Source: Lachnospiraceae bacterium (GTDB lineage: Bacteria > Bacillota > Clostridia > Lachnospirales > Lachnospiraceae). Taken from it: a stretch of DNA of 64,000 nucleotides. Position 1 is the first letter of the stretch, and each line of letters begins with the position of its first letter. The position numbers and the translations under genes are program-made. Of this stretch, positions 8,979 through 17,153 are shown piece after piece. The notes beneath the pieces were generated by a model that was given only the letters and a program-made list of their open reading frames with translations, searched no databases and had not been told where the DNA came from. The stretch lies in contig JAQXJP010000007.1 in the NCBI GenBank assembly GCA_029008875.1, positions 20,675 through 84,674 of the forward strand, in the 5' to 3' direction.

Positions 8979-10085
8979 TTATACTCCTTTTTCTCTCTGT
9001 GCGCGCACATGGGCAATGACCATCATTGCAAGCTTAAATGTCATGGCGTCATCGAAGGAGCGAATGTCCAGCCCCAAGGCCTTCTCAATCCGTTCCAGAC
9101 GATACACCAGCGTATTGCGGTGCACATATAATTGTCTGGCAGTTTCCGAAATATTCAGATTGTTCTCGAAAAATTTGTTGATGGTGGACATGGCCTCCTC
9201 GTCATCCAAAATATCCGGAATCTGCTCCCCGAACACTTCCTTAATATACATGTCACACAAACTGAGGGGAAGCTGATAAATTAATCTTCCGATGCCCAGT
9301 TTGCTGTAAGATACCGTGTCGCATTCCGCGTAGAATACTTTGCCCACCTCAATGGCCATCTTGGCCTCCTGGAAGGACTGAACAATATCCGATACCTGTT
9401 CTACCACGCACCCGTATCCCACGCGCACCTTAATCATAGCCTCCATATGGAGGTTGTCCAACAGGCGGATGGCGATGGACTCCAAGGTCTCATCCAACTC
9501 CTCCTGTGCCACCGCAGACATATCCTTGACCAAAATGACGCTGTGTTCATCGATGCTGGTGACAAAATCACCCGCCTTCAAATCCGACAGATTCTTCACC
9601 AGTTCCATGACAATATCATTGGATTTTTTCCCGGTATCAATCACAAACACGGCCCTTTTTGCCGGTTCCACATGCAACTTCTTGGCCTGTGAGAAAATAT
9701 CCACGGTCAGCATGTTACCCAACAACACATTCTGTATGAAATTGGTTCTATCATATTGTGCTGCAAAACTGGCTGCAATATTACGCAATTGGCATACCGC
9801 CATCCTTCCGACGGTCATTGCATCTGCGGAAGTCTGCTCCATGAACAGCACGTACGCAATCTCCCCATCTAGACACACTTTGTAAACGCACCAGCCGTCC
9901 CTTTGCACTTCATCATCGTTCCCCGCTGCAAACTCTGCCGCATCGGAACCGAATCCCTCGTCCGCGCCCGTAGTGGATGCCAGATAGGTTCCCGAATCCG
10001 AATACAAAACCAAATGTAATCCTGTAATCTCATAAATTTCATCCATCGCAATCTGCAATTTCTGATGTGCTCTCAAGCTCGTCAT
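8979..10085 (-). CDS. CdaR/PucR family transcriptional regulator
   Basis: The 368-residue protein ends in a PucR-type helix-turn-helix (about residues 305-360, NISETARQLYVHRNTLVYRL), the domain of CdaR sugar-diacid regulators and PucR activators; the N-terminal region resembles the diacid-recognition domain. The start at 10085 is preferred because GGAG lies 9 bp upstream; ATG at 10091 and TTG at 10106 are alternatives. It lies 4 bp upstream of parE, so the regulator and topoisomerase subunits are probably co-transcribed. The effector is unknown. Confidence 0.82.
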   Translation of the reverse strand: MTSLRAHQKLQIAMDEIYEITGLHLVLYSDSGTYLASTTGADEGFGSDAAEFAAGNDDEVQRDGWCVYKVCLDGEIAYVLFMEQTSADAMTVGRMAVCQLRNIAASFAAQYDRTNFIQNVLLGNMLTVDIFSQAKKLHVEPAKRAVFVIDTGKKSNDIVMELVKNLSDLKAGDFVTSIDEHSVILVKDMSAVAQEELDETLESIAIRLLDNLHMEAMIKVRVGYGCVVEQVSDIVQSFQEAKMAIEVGKVFYAECDTVSYSKLGIGRLIYQLPLSLCDMYIKEVFGEQIPDILDDEEAMSTINKFFENNLNISETARQLYVHRNTLVYRLERIEKALGLDIRSFDDAMTFKLAMMVIAHVRAQREKGV

Positions 10086-10110
10086 ACACATTTTCTCCAA
10101 GGTCAAAATA

Positions 10111-10142
10111 GAAAACCGGGTGTAAATTCCTCTACACCCGGT
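10111..10142 (-). terminator. Rho-independent terminator after the MsmK-like gene
   Basis: ACCGGGTGTA (10115-10124) pairs perfectly with TACACCCGGT (10133-10142); on the minus strand the stem is followed by TTTTC. It separates the ABC ATPase gene from the CdaR-parE-parC operon. Confidence 0.75.
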
Positions 10143-10172
10143 CGTAATTTACAACTATTTAATTTTACAAAA

Positions 10173-11285
10173 CTAGTTTGTAATTGTCAATTCGGTTTCT
10201 TTGTCGAACACGTGAATCTTGGAAGGATCCAGAGCCAACTTGATGTGATCACCGTAACGAGCAGGCGTATCAGCGGAAACACGAGCGGTCATATTAGCAC
10301 CTGCTATAGTGTAGTACAACAATACTTCGGCACCGAGCAACTCGTATCCGGTCACATCGGACTCAACTACAGATCCGGCAAACTTTGCGATGGACTCTGA
10401 ATCATCAGAGATATCTTCCGGTCTGATTCCAAGGATAACTTCCTTGCCATTGTATCCGCCATCAATAAGCTTCTTAGCCTTTGCTTCCGGAAGCTCGATA
10501 GAGTAGTTATCGAAGTTAAGGGTAACCTTTGATCCCTCAACCACGCACTTAGCGTCCACAAAGTTCATCTGAGGTGATCCGATAAATCCTGCTACGAACA
10601 GGTTCTGCGGCTGGTTGTACAGCTTCTGCGGAGAATCAACCTGCATGATAACGCCGTCCTTCAATACAACAATTCTGGTACCAAGTGTCATAGCCTCGGT
10701 CTGATCATGTGTAACGTAGATGATGGTAGCTCCCAAACGGTTGTGCAGAGAAGCAATCTCAGATCTCATCTGTACACGAAGCTTTGCATCCAAGTTGGAA
10801 AGTGGCTCATCCATAAGGAATACCTTAGGATTACGAACGATTGCACGACCCATGGCAACACGCTGTCTCTGTCCACCGGAAAGAGCCTTCGGCTTACGGT
10901 CAAGCAACTTCTCGAGGTCGAGGATTCTTGCTGCCTCTTCAACCTTTGCCTTAATCTCATCCTTCGGAACTTTTCTAAGCTTCAGTCCGAATGCCATATT
11001 ATCAAAAACGGTCATATGAGGATACAGAGCGTAGTTCTGGAATACCATTGCGATATCACGATCCTTCGGCTCGATATCGTTCATTCTCTTGCCATCAATG
11101 ATCAAATCGCCGGAAGAAATCTCCTCAAGACCTGCGATCATACGAAGTGTGGTAGACTTTCCACATCCTGAAGGTCCAACGAAGATGATAAACTCCTTGT
11201 CTTCTACATCCAGGTTGAAGTCCTTAACAGCCTCAAAGCCGTTATCATAAACCTTACAAACGTTCTTCAATGATAAACTTGCCAT
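10173..11285 (-). CDS. msmK: Sugar ABC transporter ATP-binding protein, MsmK/UgpC/MalK type
   Basis: This 370-residue ATPase has Walker [10 protein letters not shown] (37-45), signature [14 protein letters not shown], Walker [17 protein letters not shown] and the H-loop YVTHDQTEA, followed by the C-terminal OB-type regulatory domain of the MalK family. No permease or solute-binding gene is adjacent, which fits the shared, stand-alone MsmK ATPases of Gram-positive bacteria that energise several carbohydrate importers. It has its own terminator and a long upstream gap. Its codon choice is rich in preferred codons such as those of ribosomal genes, suggesting high expression. Confidence 0.88.
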   Translation of the reverse strand: MASLSLKNVCKVYDNGFEAVKDFNLDVEDKEFIIFVGPSGCGKSTTLRMIAGLEEISSGDLIIDGKRMNDIEPKDRDIAMVFQNYALYPHMTVFDNMAFGLKLRKVPKDEIKAKVEEAARILDLEKLLDRKPKALSGGQRQRVAMGRAIVRNPKVFLMDEPLSNLDAKLRVQMRSEIASLHNRLGATIIYVTHDQTEAMTLGTRIVVLKDGVIMQVDSPQKLYNQPQNLFVAGFIGSPQMNFVDAKCVVEGSKVTLNFDNYSIELPEAKAKKLIDGGYNGKEVILGIRPEDISDDSESIAKFAGSVVESDVTGYELLGAEVLLYYTIAGANMTARVSADTPARYGDHIKLALDPSKIHVFDKETELTITN

Positions 11286-11371
11286 TTTAAAAATACCTCC
11301 TGAGTATTAAAACAATGATACCCTTGCGGGCTTGATAATATTATACTATCCAATGTCCACAAAATGCGCCA

Positions 11372-11386
11372 TTGGCAAAACGCCAA
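11372..11386. repeat. Short palindrome upstream of the MsmK-like gene
   Basis: TTGGC-AAAAC-GCCAA lies between the PRTase-like gene and the ATPase gene, about 90 bp upstream of the ATPase start. A TATAAT-like box on the minus strand is at 11340-11345 but no convincing -35. It could be a small operator or a weak terminator of the PRTase-dUTPase unit. Confidence 0.35.
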
Positions 11387-11423
11387 ATATTTGAATCGGT
11401 TATTGGCGAATTGACGAAAACGA

Positions 11424-12065
11424 TTAAAGCTTCGAATATCCAAAGCCGTTTACCATGGCCTCAATGCGCTGTCCCTTTTGACAGAATGGACAATCATGCA
11501 CCGCATATGCCTCGTAGTTCATCACATCCTCACGATCAAAAATCCGCTCAATCTCCACTCCCTCCACTTGGTCGATGGTACTGAATATGGATGCCACGCA
11601 CACCACGGTTCCCCCGTAATAGCGAATACATTCCAAGGCTCTCTTGATGGTCTCCCCCGTGGTGGTGGTAGCCAGAAGAAGCACCACATGCTTTCCTTCC
11701 ACCGCTCCCTTGTTGTTGTCCCGGAATAGAATCTGATTATTATTGTTGATCTCCGGCGAAACCACGTACAGTGTCTCGTGGCGGTTGATGGACATGATGC
11801 CGCTCTTTTCCAACTCATCGCTCAAAAATGCGCCGATCATCTCCGTTCCGTCCATACAGATAATGGTGTCGATATAGGATGTCTTCGGCATCTTTGTATT
11901 CAAAATCTTCGCCGCTTCCTTCGCCTCGGATACACGGGTTTTGATACTGGTCACATCCACATAATAATTGATGTGGGAATGGCTGGTTGCAAAATGCCCC
12001 GGTATCGCGTGAAGCACCAGGGAACTACTCTGGTTGCAGTGAAATTTAATCATTCTTTCTTCCAT
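11424..12065 (-). CDS. Phosphoribosyltransferase-like protein (orotate PRTase-like)
   Basis: The 213-residue protein looks like a type I PRTase: a strand-loop GKHVVLLLATTTTGETIKRA (about residues 123-142) takes the position of the PRPP-binding loop of orotate phosphoribosyltransferase. The two acidic residues that normally precede the TTG loop are replaced by Leu-Ala, so catalysis as a standard PRTase is doubtful. A CPFC pair near residue 193 could bind a metal. The start at 12065 has AAGGAGG 9 bp upstream. It lies 14 bp behind dUTPase, suggesting a nucleotide-related role; this is inference. Confidence 0.6.
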   Translation of the reverse strand: MEERMIKFHCNQSSSLVLHAIPGHFATSHSHINYYVDVTSIKTRVSEAKEAAKILNTKMPKTSYIDTIICMDGTEMIGAFLSDELEKSGIMSINRHETLYVVSPEINNNNQILFRDNNKGAVEGKHVVLLLATTTTGETIKRALECIRYYGGTVVCVASIFSTIDQVEGVEIERIFDREDVMNYEAYAVHDCPFCQKGQRIEAMVNGFGYSKL

Positions 12066-12079
12066 ATAAAAATCCCTCC

Positions 12080-12514
12080 TTAATTTTTTCCGGTGCTGCC
12101 AAATCCGCCTCTGTCATCATTTCCCAGATGTTCCACTTCCTCGAACACAATCCGGGGCTGATTCTCCATAATGCGGAACTGGGCAATGCGATCGTTCACA
12201 TGCACCACCGTATCTCTGGTGGCATAAACCGGCATGCGCCACATATCGTTATCTCCGCAGTAGGAACAATCCACCACCCCCATGCTGTTCGCCTGAATCA
12301 ATCCCCAGGTCTTAAATGTGGAACTGCGGGGAACCAGATGGGCCTCATATCCCTTGGGAAGTTCCATGGCGATGCCGAGAGGAATCAATTTGAACTCCCC
12401 GGCCTTCAGTTCCACTTCCTCCGAAGCCCTCACATCAATCCAATCGGATTTTCCGTCAATGTATGTAAGTCTCTCAATCTCATCCGAAAAATATTTAATC
12501 TTAATCCGCTCCAT
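12080..12514 (-). CDS. dut: dUTP diphosphatase (trimeric dUTPase)
   Basis: The 144-residue protein carries the trimeric dUTPase motifs: [12 protein letters not shown] (motif II, residues 61-72), SMGVVDCSY (motif III, with the catalytic Asp and Tyr), RIAQFRI (motif IV, about 107-113) and the glycine-rich RGGFGSTG at the C-terminus (motif V). It hydrolyses dUTP to dUMP and pyrophosphate, keeping uracil out of DNA and feeding dTMP synthesis. A dozen or so residues between motifs III and IV ([12 protein letters not shown]) differ from the usual YRGEI pattern but seem typical of a subgroup. Confidence 0.9.
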   Translation of the reverse strand: MERIKIKYFSDEIERLTYIDGKSDWIDVRASEEVELKAGEFKLIPLGIAMELPKGYEAHLVPRSSTFKTWGLIQANSMGVVDCSYCGDNDMWRMPVYATRDTVVHVNDRIAQFRIMENQPRIVFEEVEHLGNDDRGGFGSTGKN

Positions 12515-12554
12515 ATTCTTTCTCTACACTTTCTTATATTTTTATCTCTGTAGT

Positions 12555-13565
12555 CTAGTTCCACTCCAGGTGCGCGTGCTCCACCCGCTTATCCCTCTGC
12601 ATCAGTTCCGCAACCACTTCCTTGGCGGTCTTGTGGTCGAACAGCACCTGATTCACACCCTCGATAATCGGCAGTTGAACATGATATTTTTGAGAAAGAG
12701 CAAGCGCTGCTTTGGCGGAATAAATCCCCTCCACCACCATCTTGACTTCCTTGGTGGCTTCCTCCATGGTATATCCCTGCCCCATCAGCATTCCGGCTTT
12801 CCGGTTGCGGCTGTGCTTACTCTCACAGGTGACGATCAAATCCCCGATTCCGGTAAGTCCCGCAAGGGTCTCAGCGTTTGCTCCCATCTTGATGGCCAGC
12901 CGGCTGATCTCCGCAATTCCTCTTGTGATGAGGGCCGCCTTGGTATTGTCTCCGTAGCCAAGTCCATCCGCCATTCCTGCCGCAAGGGCAATCACGTTTT
13001 TGAGGGAACCGCCCAATTCCATTCCCAACATGTCCGGGCTGGTGTAGACGCGGAACACTTCGTTCATAAACACATCCTGAATCAACTCCGCCGTTGCCTT
13101 TGTGTGGGCGCCTGCCACCACGGTGGTGGGAAGCCCGATTCCAACCTCCTCCGCGTGGGATGGACCGCATAAAACCGCAACGTCGGCATTTTTGATCTCA
13201 TCCTCCACCACATCGGAGATAGTCATAAGAGTATCCTCCTCGATTCCCTTTGCCACACAGACAATAATCTGGCCGTCCTTCACATAGGGAGCCATGCTTT
13301 TGGCTGTGCTTCTGGTATATACCGACGGCACGGCAAGCACCAGCATATCGCTGTTCTTTACCGTCCTCTCCAAATCTGTGGTGAAGGAAATGCTGTCCGC
13401 CAGCTTTACCCCCGGCAGCTTATCCACATGCTCATGCTTCTCCAAAAGCATGGCAATCTCCGATTCCACAATGGACCACACCAACACTTCATGTCCGTTC
13501 TCCGCCAACACCACCGACAAGGCGATGCCCCAGCTTCCGGCACCGATTACACCAATTTTCTTCAT
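12555..13565 (-). CDS. gpsA: Glycerol-3-phosphate dehydrogenase [NAD(P)+]
   Basis: This 336-residue enzyme begins with the dinucleotide motif GVIGAGSWGIAL and contains the family patterns ALAAGMADGLGYGDNTKAALITRG and GLTGIGDLIVTC. It reduces dihydroxyacetone phosphate to sn-glycerol 3-phosphate for phospholipid synthesis. It follows plsY by 18 bp, so the product is made beside the acyltransferase that uses it. Length is normal for GpsA. Confidence 0.95.
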   Translation of the reverse strand: MKKIGVIGAGSWGIALSVVLAENGHEVLVWSIVESEIAMLLEKHEHVDKLPGVKLADSISFTTDLERTVKNSDMLVLAVPSVYTRSTAKSMAPYVKDGQIIVCVAKGIEEDTLMTISDVVEDEIKNADVAVLCGPSHAEEVGIGLPTTVVAGAHTKATAELIQDVFMNEVFRVYTSPDMLGMELGGSLKNVIALAAGMADGLGYGDNTKAALITRGIAEISRLAIKMGANAETLAGLTGIGDLIVTCESKHSRNRKAGMLMGQGYTMEEATKEVKMVVEGIYSAKAALALSQKYHVQLPIIEGVNQVLFDHKTAKEVVAELMQRDKRVEHAHLEWN

Positions 13566-13583
13566 TGGAATTCTCCTTTTTTC

Positions 13584-14228
13584 TTATTTTTTAAAAGAAA
13601 ACTTATTCTCATTGCCATGAATCAATCGGCCGATATTCGCCCGATGACGCCATATGGCCATGGCGGCAAAGCACGCGGCCACAATATCAAATTCCATAAC
13701 GTAAGCGGGCGCCACGCCCAAAATCCCCATGTAATTGAACGCAAACACGCTGCCCAAAAACAATAGCATAATGATAATGGATGCAAGAGAGACATATCTG
13801 GTCAAAAGAACCACCAAGATAAAAACCACCAGACAAACCAAGGTAAACCACCACGGGCAGAGGGAGATAATCACCCCTGCGGTGCAGGCAATTCCTTTTC
13901 CACCTTTAAATTTCAAAAAGAAGGGGAAATTGTGTCCCAAAACTGCGCCGAACCCGGCATACAGCTCCAATAGTTTCACCCCCTCCGGGTAGGTTCCGCG
14001 GAACAGGAAGTAGACAATCACAACCGCTGCCACTGCCTTAAAGCAGTCCCCCAGCAGCGTAATCGCTCCGGCCTTTACACCAAGCACACGGAGGGAATTG
14101 GTGGTGCCGGCATTTCCGCTTCCCTGGGTTCGAATGTCAATTCCCTGACTTTTCCCATAGAAATAACCGGTCTGCAACAGTCCGCAAATATATCCGATTG
14201 CCACTGCTATCACTCTTGCAATAATCAT
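13584..14228 (-). CDS. plsY: Acyl-phosphate:glycerol-3-phosphate acyltransferase
   Basis: The 214-residue integral membrane protein matches PlsY: the GSGNAGTTNSLRVLG motif (residues 37-51) and GHNFPFFLKFKGGKGIA (about 98-114) are the conserved active-site loops. It transfers an acyl group from acyl phosphate, made by PlsX, to glycerol 3-phosphate. PlsX is encoded at 49-50 kb in this window. It lies between der and gpsA, 3 bp from der, in the common clostridial DUF512-der-plsY-gpsA order. Confidence 0.95.
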   Translation of the reverse strand: MIIARVIAVAIGYICGLLQTGYFYGKSQGIDIRTQGSGNAGTTNSLRVLGVKAGAITLLGDCFKAVAAVVIVYFLFRGTYPEGVKLLELYAGFGAVLGHNFPFFLKFKGGKGIACTAGVIISLCPWWFTLVCLVVFILVVLLTRYVSLASIIIMLLFLGSVFAFNYMGILGVAPAYVMEFDIVAACFAAMAIWRHRANIGRLIHGNENKFSFKK

Positions 14229-14230
14229 CC

Positions 14231-15556
14231 TTACTTTTCTTCCTTTCGTTCACGAATAATAAATTTTAATGCAGTCCCCCGGAAACCAAAGGTGTCACGA
14301 ATTCGGTTTTCCAGATAGCGGGTATATGAAAAATGCATCAATTCTTTATCATTTACAAAAATCACAAAGGTGGGGGGCTTCACCGCCGCCTGGGTGATAT
14401 AGTAAATCTTGAGGCGCTTGCCCTTGTCCGTGGGGGGTTGCTGCATGGCAACTGCTTCCGCCACAATCTCATTGAGCACGCCGGTGGCAACCCGCATGCT
14501 GTTGTTCTCAATCACCACATCAATCAGTTCAAAAATCTTGCCCAGCCGCTGTCCGGTTTGTACGGAGATGAACAGAATCTCAGCGTATGGCATGAAGCTT
14601 AAGACATCCCGGATGTCCTGGGTGTACTCCTTGACGGAATTATTGTCCTTTTCCACCGCATCCCACTTGTTGACCGCGATGATGATTCCCTTGCCTCTGT
14701 CATGTGCAATTCCCGCAATCTTGGCATCCTGTTCGGTAACTCCTTCGGTTGCATCAATCATGATGATAACCACATCGGCCCGCTCCACCGCCGCAACCGC
14801 GCGAATAATGCTGTATCGCTCAATATCTTCCTTAATCTTATTCTTGCGCCGAAGCCCAGCCGTGTCGATAAAGGTATATTCCCTTCCGTTGTAGCGGATA
14901 TCGGTATCGATGGCATCCCGGGTGGTTCCCGCGATATCGGATACGATCACACGATCCTCCTTGGCCAGCTTGTTGATTAGGGAAGACTTTCCCACATTGG
15001 GTTTTCCCACAACCGCAATCTTGGGCTTCTCATCCTCCTCCAGGTCCTCGGTGGGCTCCGGGAAATACTTGGTCACCTCATCCAGCATATCGCCCAATCC
15101 GAGACGATCCGTGGCGGATACCGCAAAGGGCTCTCCGATTCCCAGATTGTAGAACTCGTACACATCCGGCATATATTTCTCGAAATTGTCCACCTTGTTC
15201 ACCACAAGCACCACCGGCTTGTGGGAGCGTCGGAGCATATCGGCCACCTTGGCGTCCGAATCCTGCAATCCCTGATGAACATCCGTCAGAAACATGATCA
15301 CATCCGCCGTGTCGATGGCAATCTGGGCCTGCTCCCTCATCTGTGACAGGATAACATCCGAGCTATCCGGCTCGATACCGCCGGTATCAATCAATGTAAA
15401 ATTATAATTCAGCCATGTCACGTCCGCATAGATGCGATCCCGGGTTACCCCCGGCGTGTCCTTGACGATGGAAATCCGCTCCCCCGCAAGGGTGTTAAAC
15501 AGCGTGGATTTTCCCACATTGGGACGTCCGACGATGGCTACAATGGGTTTACTCAT
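14231..15556 (-). CDS. der: Ribosome biogenesis GTPase Der (EngA)
   Basis: The 441-residue protein has two tandem G domains, [12 protein letters not shown] at residues 10-21 and [12 protein letters not shown] near 185-196, and a C-terminal KH-like domain, the defining layout of Der. NKVD and NKWD motifs provide guanine specificity. It acts in assembly of the 50S ribosomal subunit and is essential in most bacteria. It starts 12 bp after the DUF512 gene and is followed directly by plsY. Confidence 0.96.
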   Translation of the reverse strand: MSKPIVAIVGRPNVGKSTLFNTLAGERISIVKDTPGVTRDRIYADVTWLNYNFTLIDTGGIEPDSSDVILSQMREQAQIAIDTADVIMFLTDVHQGLQDSDAKVADMLRRSHKPVVLVVNKVDNFEKYMPDVYEFYNLGIGEPFAVSATDRLGLGDMLDEVTKYFPEPTEDLEEDEKPKIAVVGKPNVGKSSLINKLAKEDRVIVSDIAGTTRDAIDTDIRYNGREYTFIDTAGLRRKNKIKEDIERYSIIRAVAAVERADVVIIMIDATEGVTEQDAKIAGIAHDRGKGIIIAVNKWDAVEKDNNSVKEYTQDIRDVLSFMPYAEILFISVQTGQRLGKIFELIDVVIENNSMRVATGVLNEIVAEAVAMQQPPTDKGKRLKIYYITQAAVKPPTFVIFVNDKELMHFSYTRYLENRIRDTFGFRGTALKFIIRERKEEK

Positions 15557-15568
15557 ATTGGTTCCTCT

Positions 15569-16909
15569 CTATTCTGCGATTCCAAGCATCGCATTCAGCA
15601 AATCCTGACCGCTTGATTTTACAATATGGATAGGGGCTTGTAAAGTTTTTTCCGCCTCCTCCACCGTGATATCATCCAGAAATACATTTTCTCCCATGCG
15701 AAGCATATTGCAGGGGATTCCGATATATTCTCCCAAATTCAGATCTCTGGTCTGGGCAATCAAATCCTGGCCGGTAATCAGTCCTGAGACCGTGATTCGC
15801 TCGCCGAAAAAATCGTTGCGGATATCCACCACCTGAATATCATACTGGGGAAAGGCTTCCATAAATTTTCCTGCCAAATCCCGGATGAAGGGTGCCGCCA
15901 GCTTCCCGGATATGAAGGTCGCGCGGTGCCCGGCTTTTTTTTCTGTGTTATTTGCTTCTTTTTCCCGGTATTCCGCCAGCGCTTCCTCAAACTCCGTCAT
16001 GAGAAGCCGAAGCATTCCCACTCCGTTTTCCAACTGCAGATATCCGTCATAGCGCTCCTCCTCCGGAAGTGGAAGTTCCGCAGTCAGATACCATTCGTCG
16101 CTTGCCTGAACAAAATGCACTCCGTATTTTTCCATGCAGTATTGCTGCCATTTTTCGATGATGGCGATCACCTGGCGGGCATCCTCTTTCTCGAAGGGTT
16201 TCAGTTCACATAACCCCTCCCTGTATTTTGACAGGCCTACAGGGACCACGGACAGGCTCTCCATGTACGGGAGGTATTTGGTCAAATCCCCGATGGTTCG
16301 CTCCAGCTCGGCCCCGTCATTGTAGCCCTTGCACAGCACAATCTGACCATTCATCTCAATCCCCGCCTCATACAGGCGGTCGATTTTCTTCAGCGCCTCC
16401 CCCGCAAAGCGGTTGTGTAGCATCTGCACCCGCAATTCGGGATTGGTGGTGTGCACCGAGATATTGATGGGTGCCAGCTTGTAGTCGATGATTCGCTGCA
16501 GATCCTTATCCTTCATATTGGTGAGTGTCACATAATTCCCCTGCAAAAAGGATAGTCTGGAGTCGTCATCCTTAAAATACAATGTCTCGCGCATCCCCGG
16601 AGGCATCTGGTCGATGAAACAGAAAATGCATTTATTGGAGCAGGACCTATAGTCGTCCATCAGTCCGTTCTCAAATACGATGCCCAGATCGTCATCATAA
16701 TCCTTTTCGATTTCCAGCTCCCATTCCTCCCCGTCGGGCTTGCGCACGAGGACTTCCAGATATTCATCATGAATCAGGTAATGGTAATCAAACACATCCT
16801 CTATCTCATGCCCGTTGATCGCCACCAGTTCATCGCCAGGCGCAAGGTCCATCTCCCATGCGATGCTGCCCTCTTCGATTCTATCAATAATGTGTTGCCT
16901 TCTACTCAA
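15569..16909 (-). CDS. DUF512 family PDZ/radical SAM-like protein
   Basis: The protein has an N-terminal PDZ-like segment (SIAWEMDLAPGDELVAINGHE), then a radical-SAM-like cysteine cluster CSNKCIFCFIDQMP with a GNYVTLTN strand, and the DUF512 C-terminal region. The family occurs next to der in clostridia; its function is unknown, although an Fe-S/SAM chemistry is likely. I place the start at a TTG at 16909 because AAGGAG sits 7 bp before it; the 446-residue product then begins MSRRQHIIDRIEEGSIA like its relatives. A longer frame to the ATG at 16954 would add 15 residues without a binding site. Confidence 0.85.
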   Translation of the reverse strand: MSRRQHIIDRIEEGSIAWEMDLAPGDELVAINGHEIEDVFDYHYLIHDEYLEVLVRKPDGEEWELEIEKDYDDDLGIVFENGLMDDYRSCSNKCIFCFIDQMPPGMRETLYFKDDDSRLSFLQGNYVTLTNMKDKDLQRIIDYKLAPINISVHTTNPELRVQMLHNRFAGEALKKIDRLYEAGIEMNGQIVLCKGYNDGAELERTIGDLTKYLPYMESLSVVPVGLSKYREGLCELKPFEKEDARQVIAIIEKWQQYCMEKYGVHFVQASDEWYLTAELPLPEEERYDGYLQLENGVGMLRLLMTEFEEALAEYREKEANNTEKKAGHRATFISGKLAAPFIRDLAGKFMEAFPQYDIQVVDIRNDFFGERITVSGLITGQDLIAQTRDLNLGEYIGIPCNMLRMGENVFLDDITVEEAEKTLQAPIHIVKSSGQDLLNAMLGIAE

Positions 16910-16989
16910 AATATACTCCTTAAACGCCCCGCACAGGCGAGGCTGATTATACAAAATTATCTTACTATATTTGCGCTATAAAATCAAAC

Positions 16990-17066
16990 GGGGACGTATT
17001 TTAGACGAATGGGGACGTATCTTTTTCACTCCGGGGACGTATCTTTCGCGCGCGGGGACGTATCTT
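16990..17066. repeat. Four direct GGGGACGTAT repeats spaced 21-22 bp
   Basis: GGGGACGTAT begins at 16990, 17011, 17033 and 17054, three of the four continuing CTT. The period of 21-22 bp corresponds to two helical turns. The last two copies are part of the left arm of the long palindrome that follows, where they recur in inverted form. The region separates the DUF512 gene from the ABC permease gene. Confidence 0.85.
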
Positions 17067-17150
17067 ATACACAAAAAGAACACACTTTCCATCAGAAAAT
17101 GTGTTCTTTTTGTGTATAAGATACGTCCCCGCGCGCGAAAGATACGTCCC
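17034..17150. repeat. Perfect 51-bp-arm palindrome (REP-like hairpin)
   Basis: Positions 17034-17084 are an exact reverse complement of 17100-17150, with a 15-nt centre that itself offers four further pairs. Both arms contain two GGGGACGTATCTT motifs and an ACAAAAAGAACACA block. GGGGAC-headed palindromes with a TTCTTTTTGT core resemble dispersed REP/MITE-type elements of clostridia mobilised by IS200-like (RAYT) transposases; that link is from recall. The right end lies 4 bp from the stop codon of the permease gene. No transposase is encoded here. Confidence 0.85.
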
Positions 17151-17153
17151 TAC

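Noticed and set aside
11340..11345. TATAAT before the MsmK-like gene as a full promoter
   Set aside because: No -35 element or extended -10 lies at a suitable distance.
16909..16954. Longer DUF512 protein starting at 16954
   Set aside because: No ribosome binding site precedes it and the added residues do not resemble the family start; TTG at 16909 has a good site.
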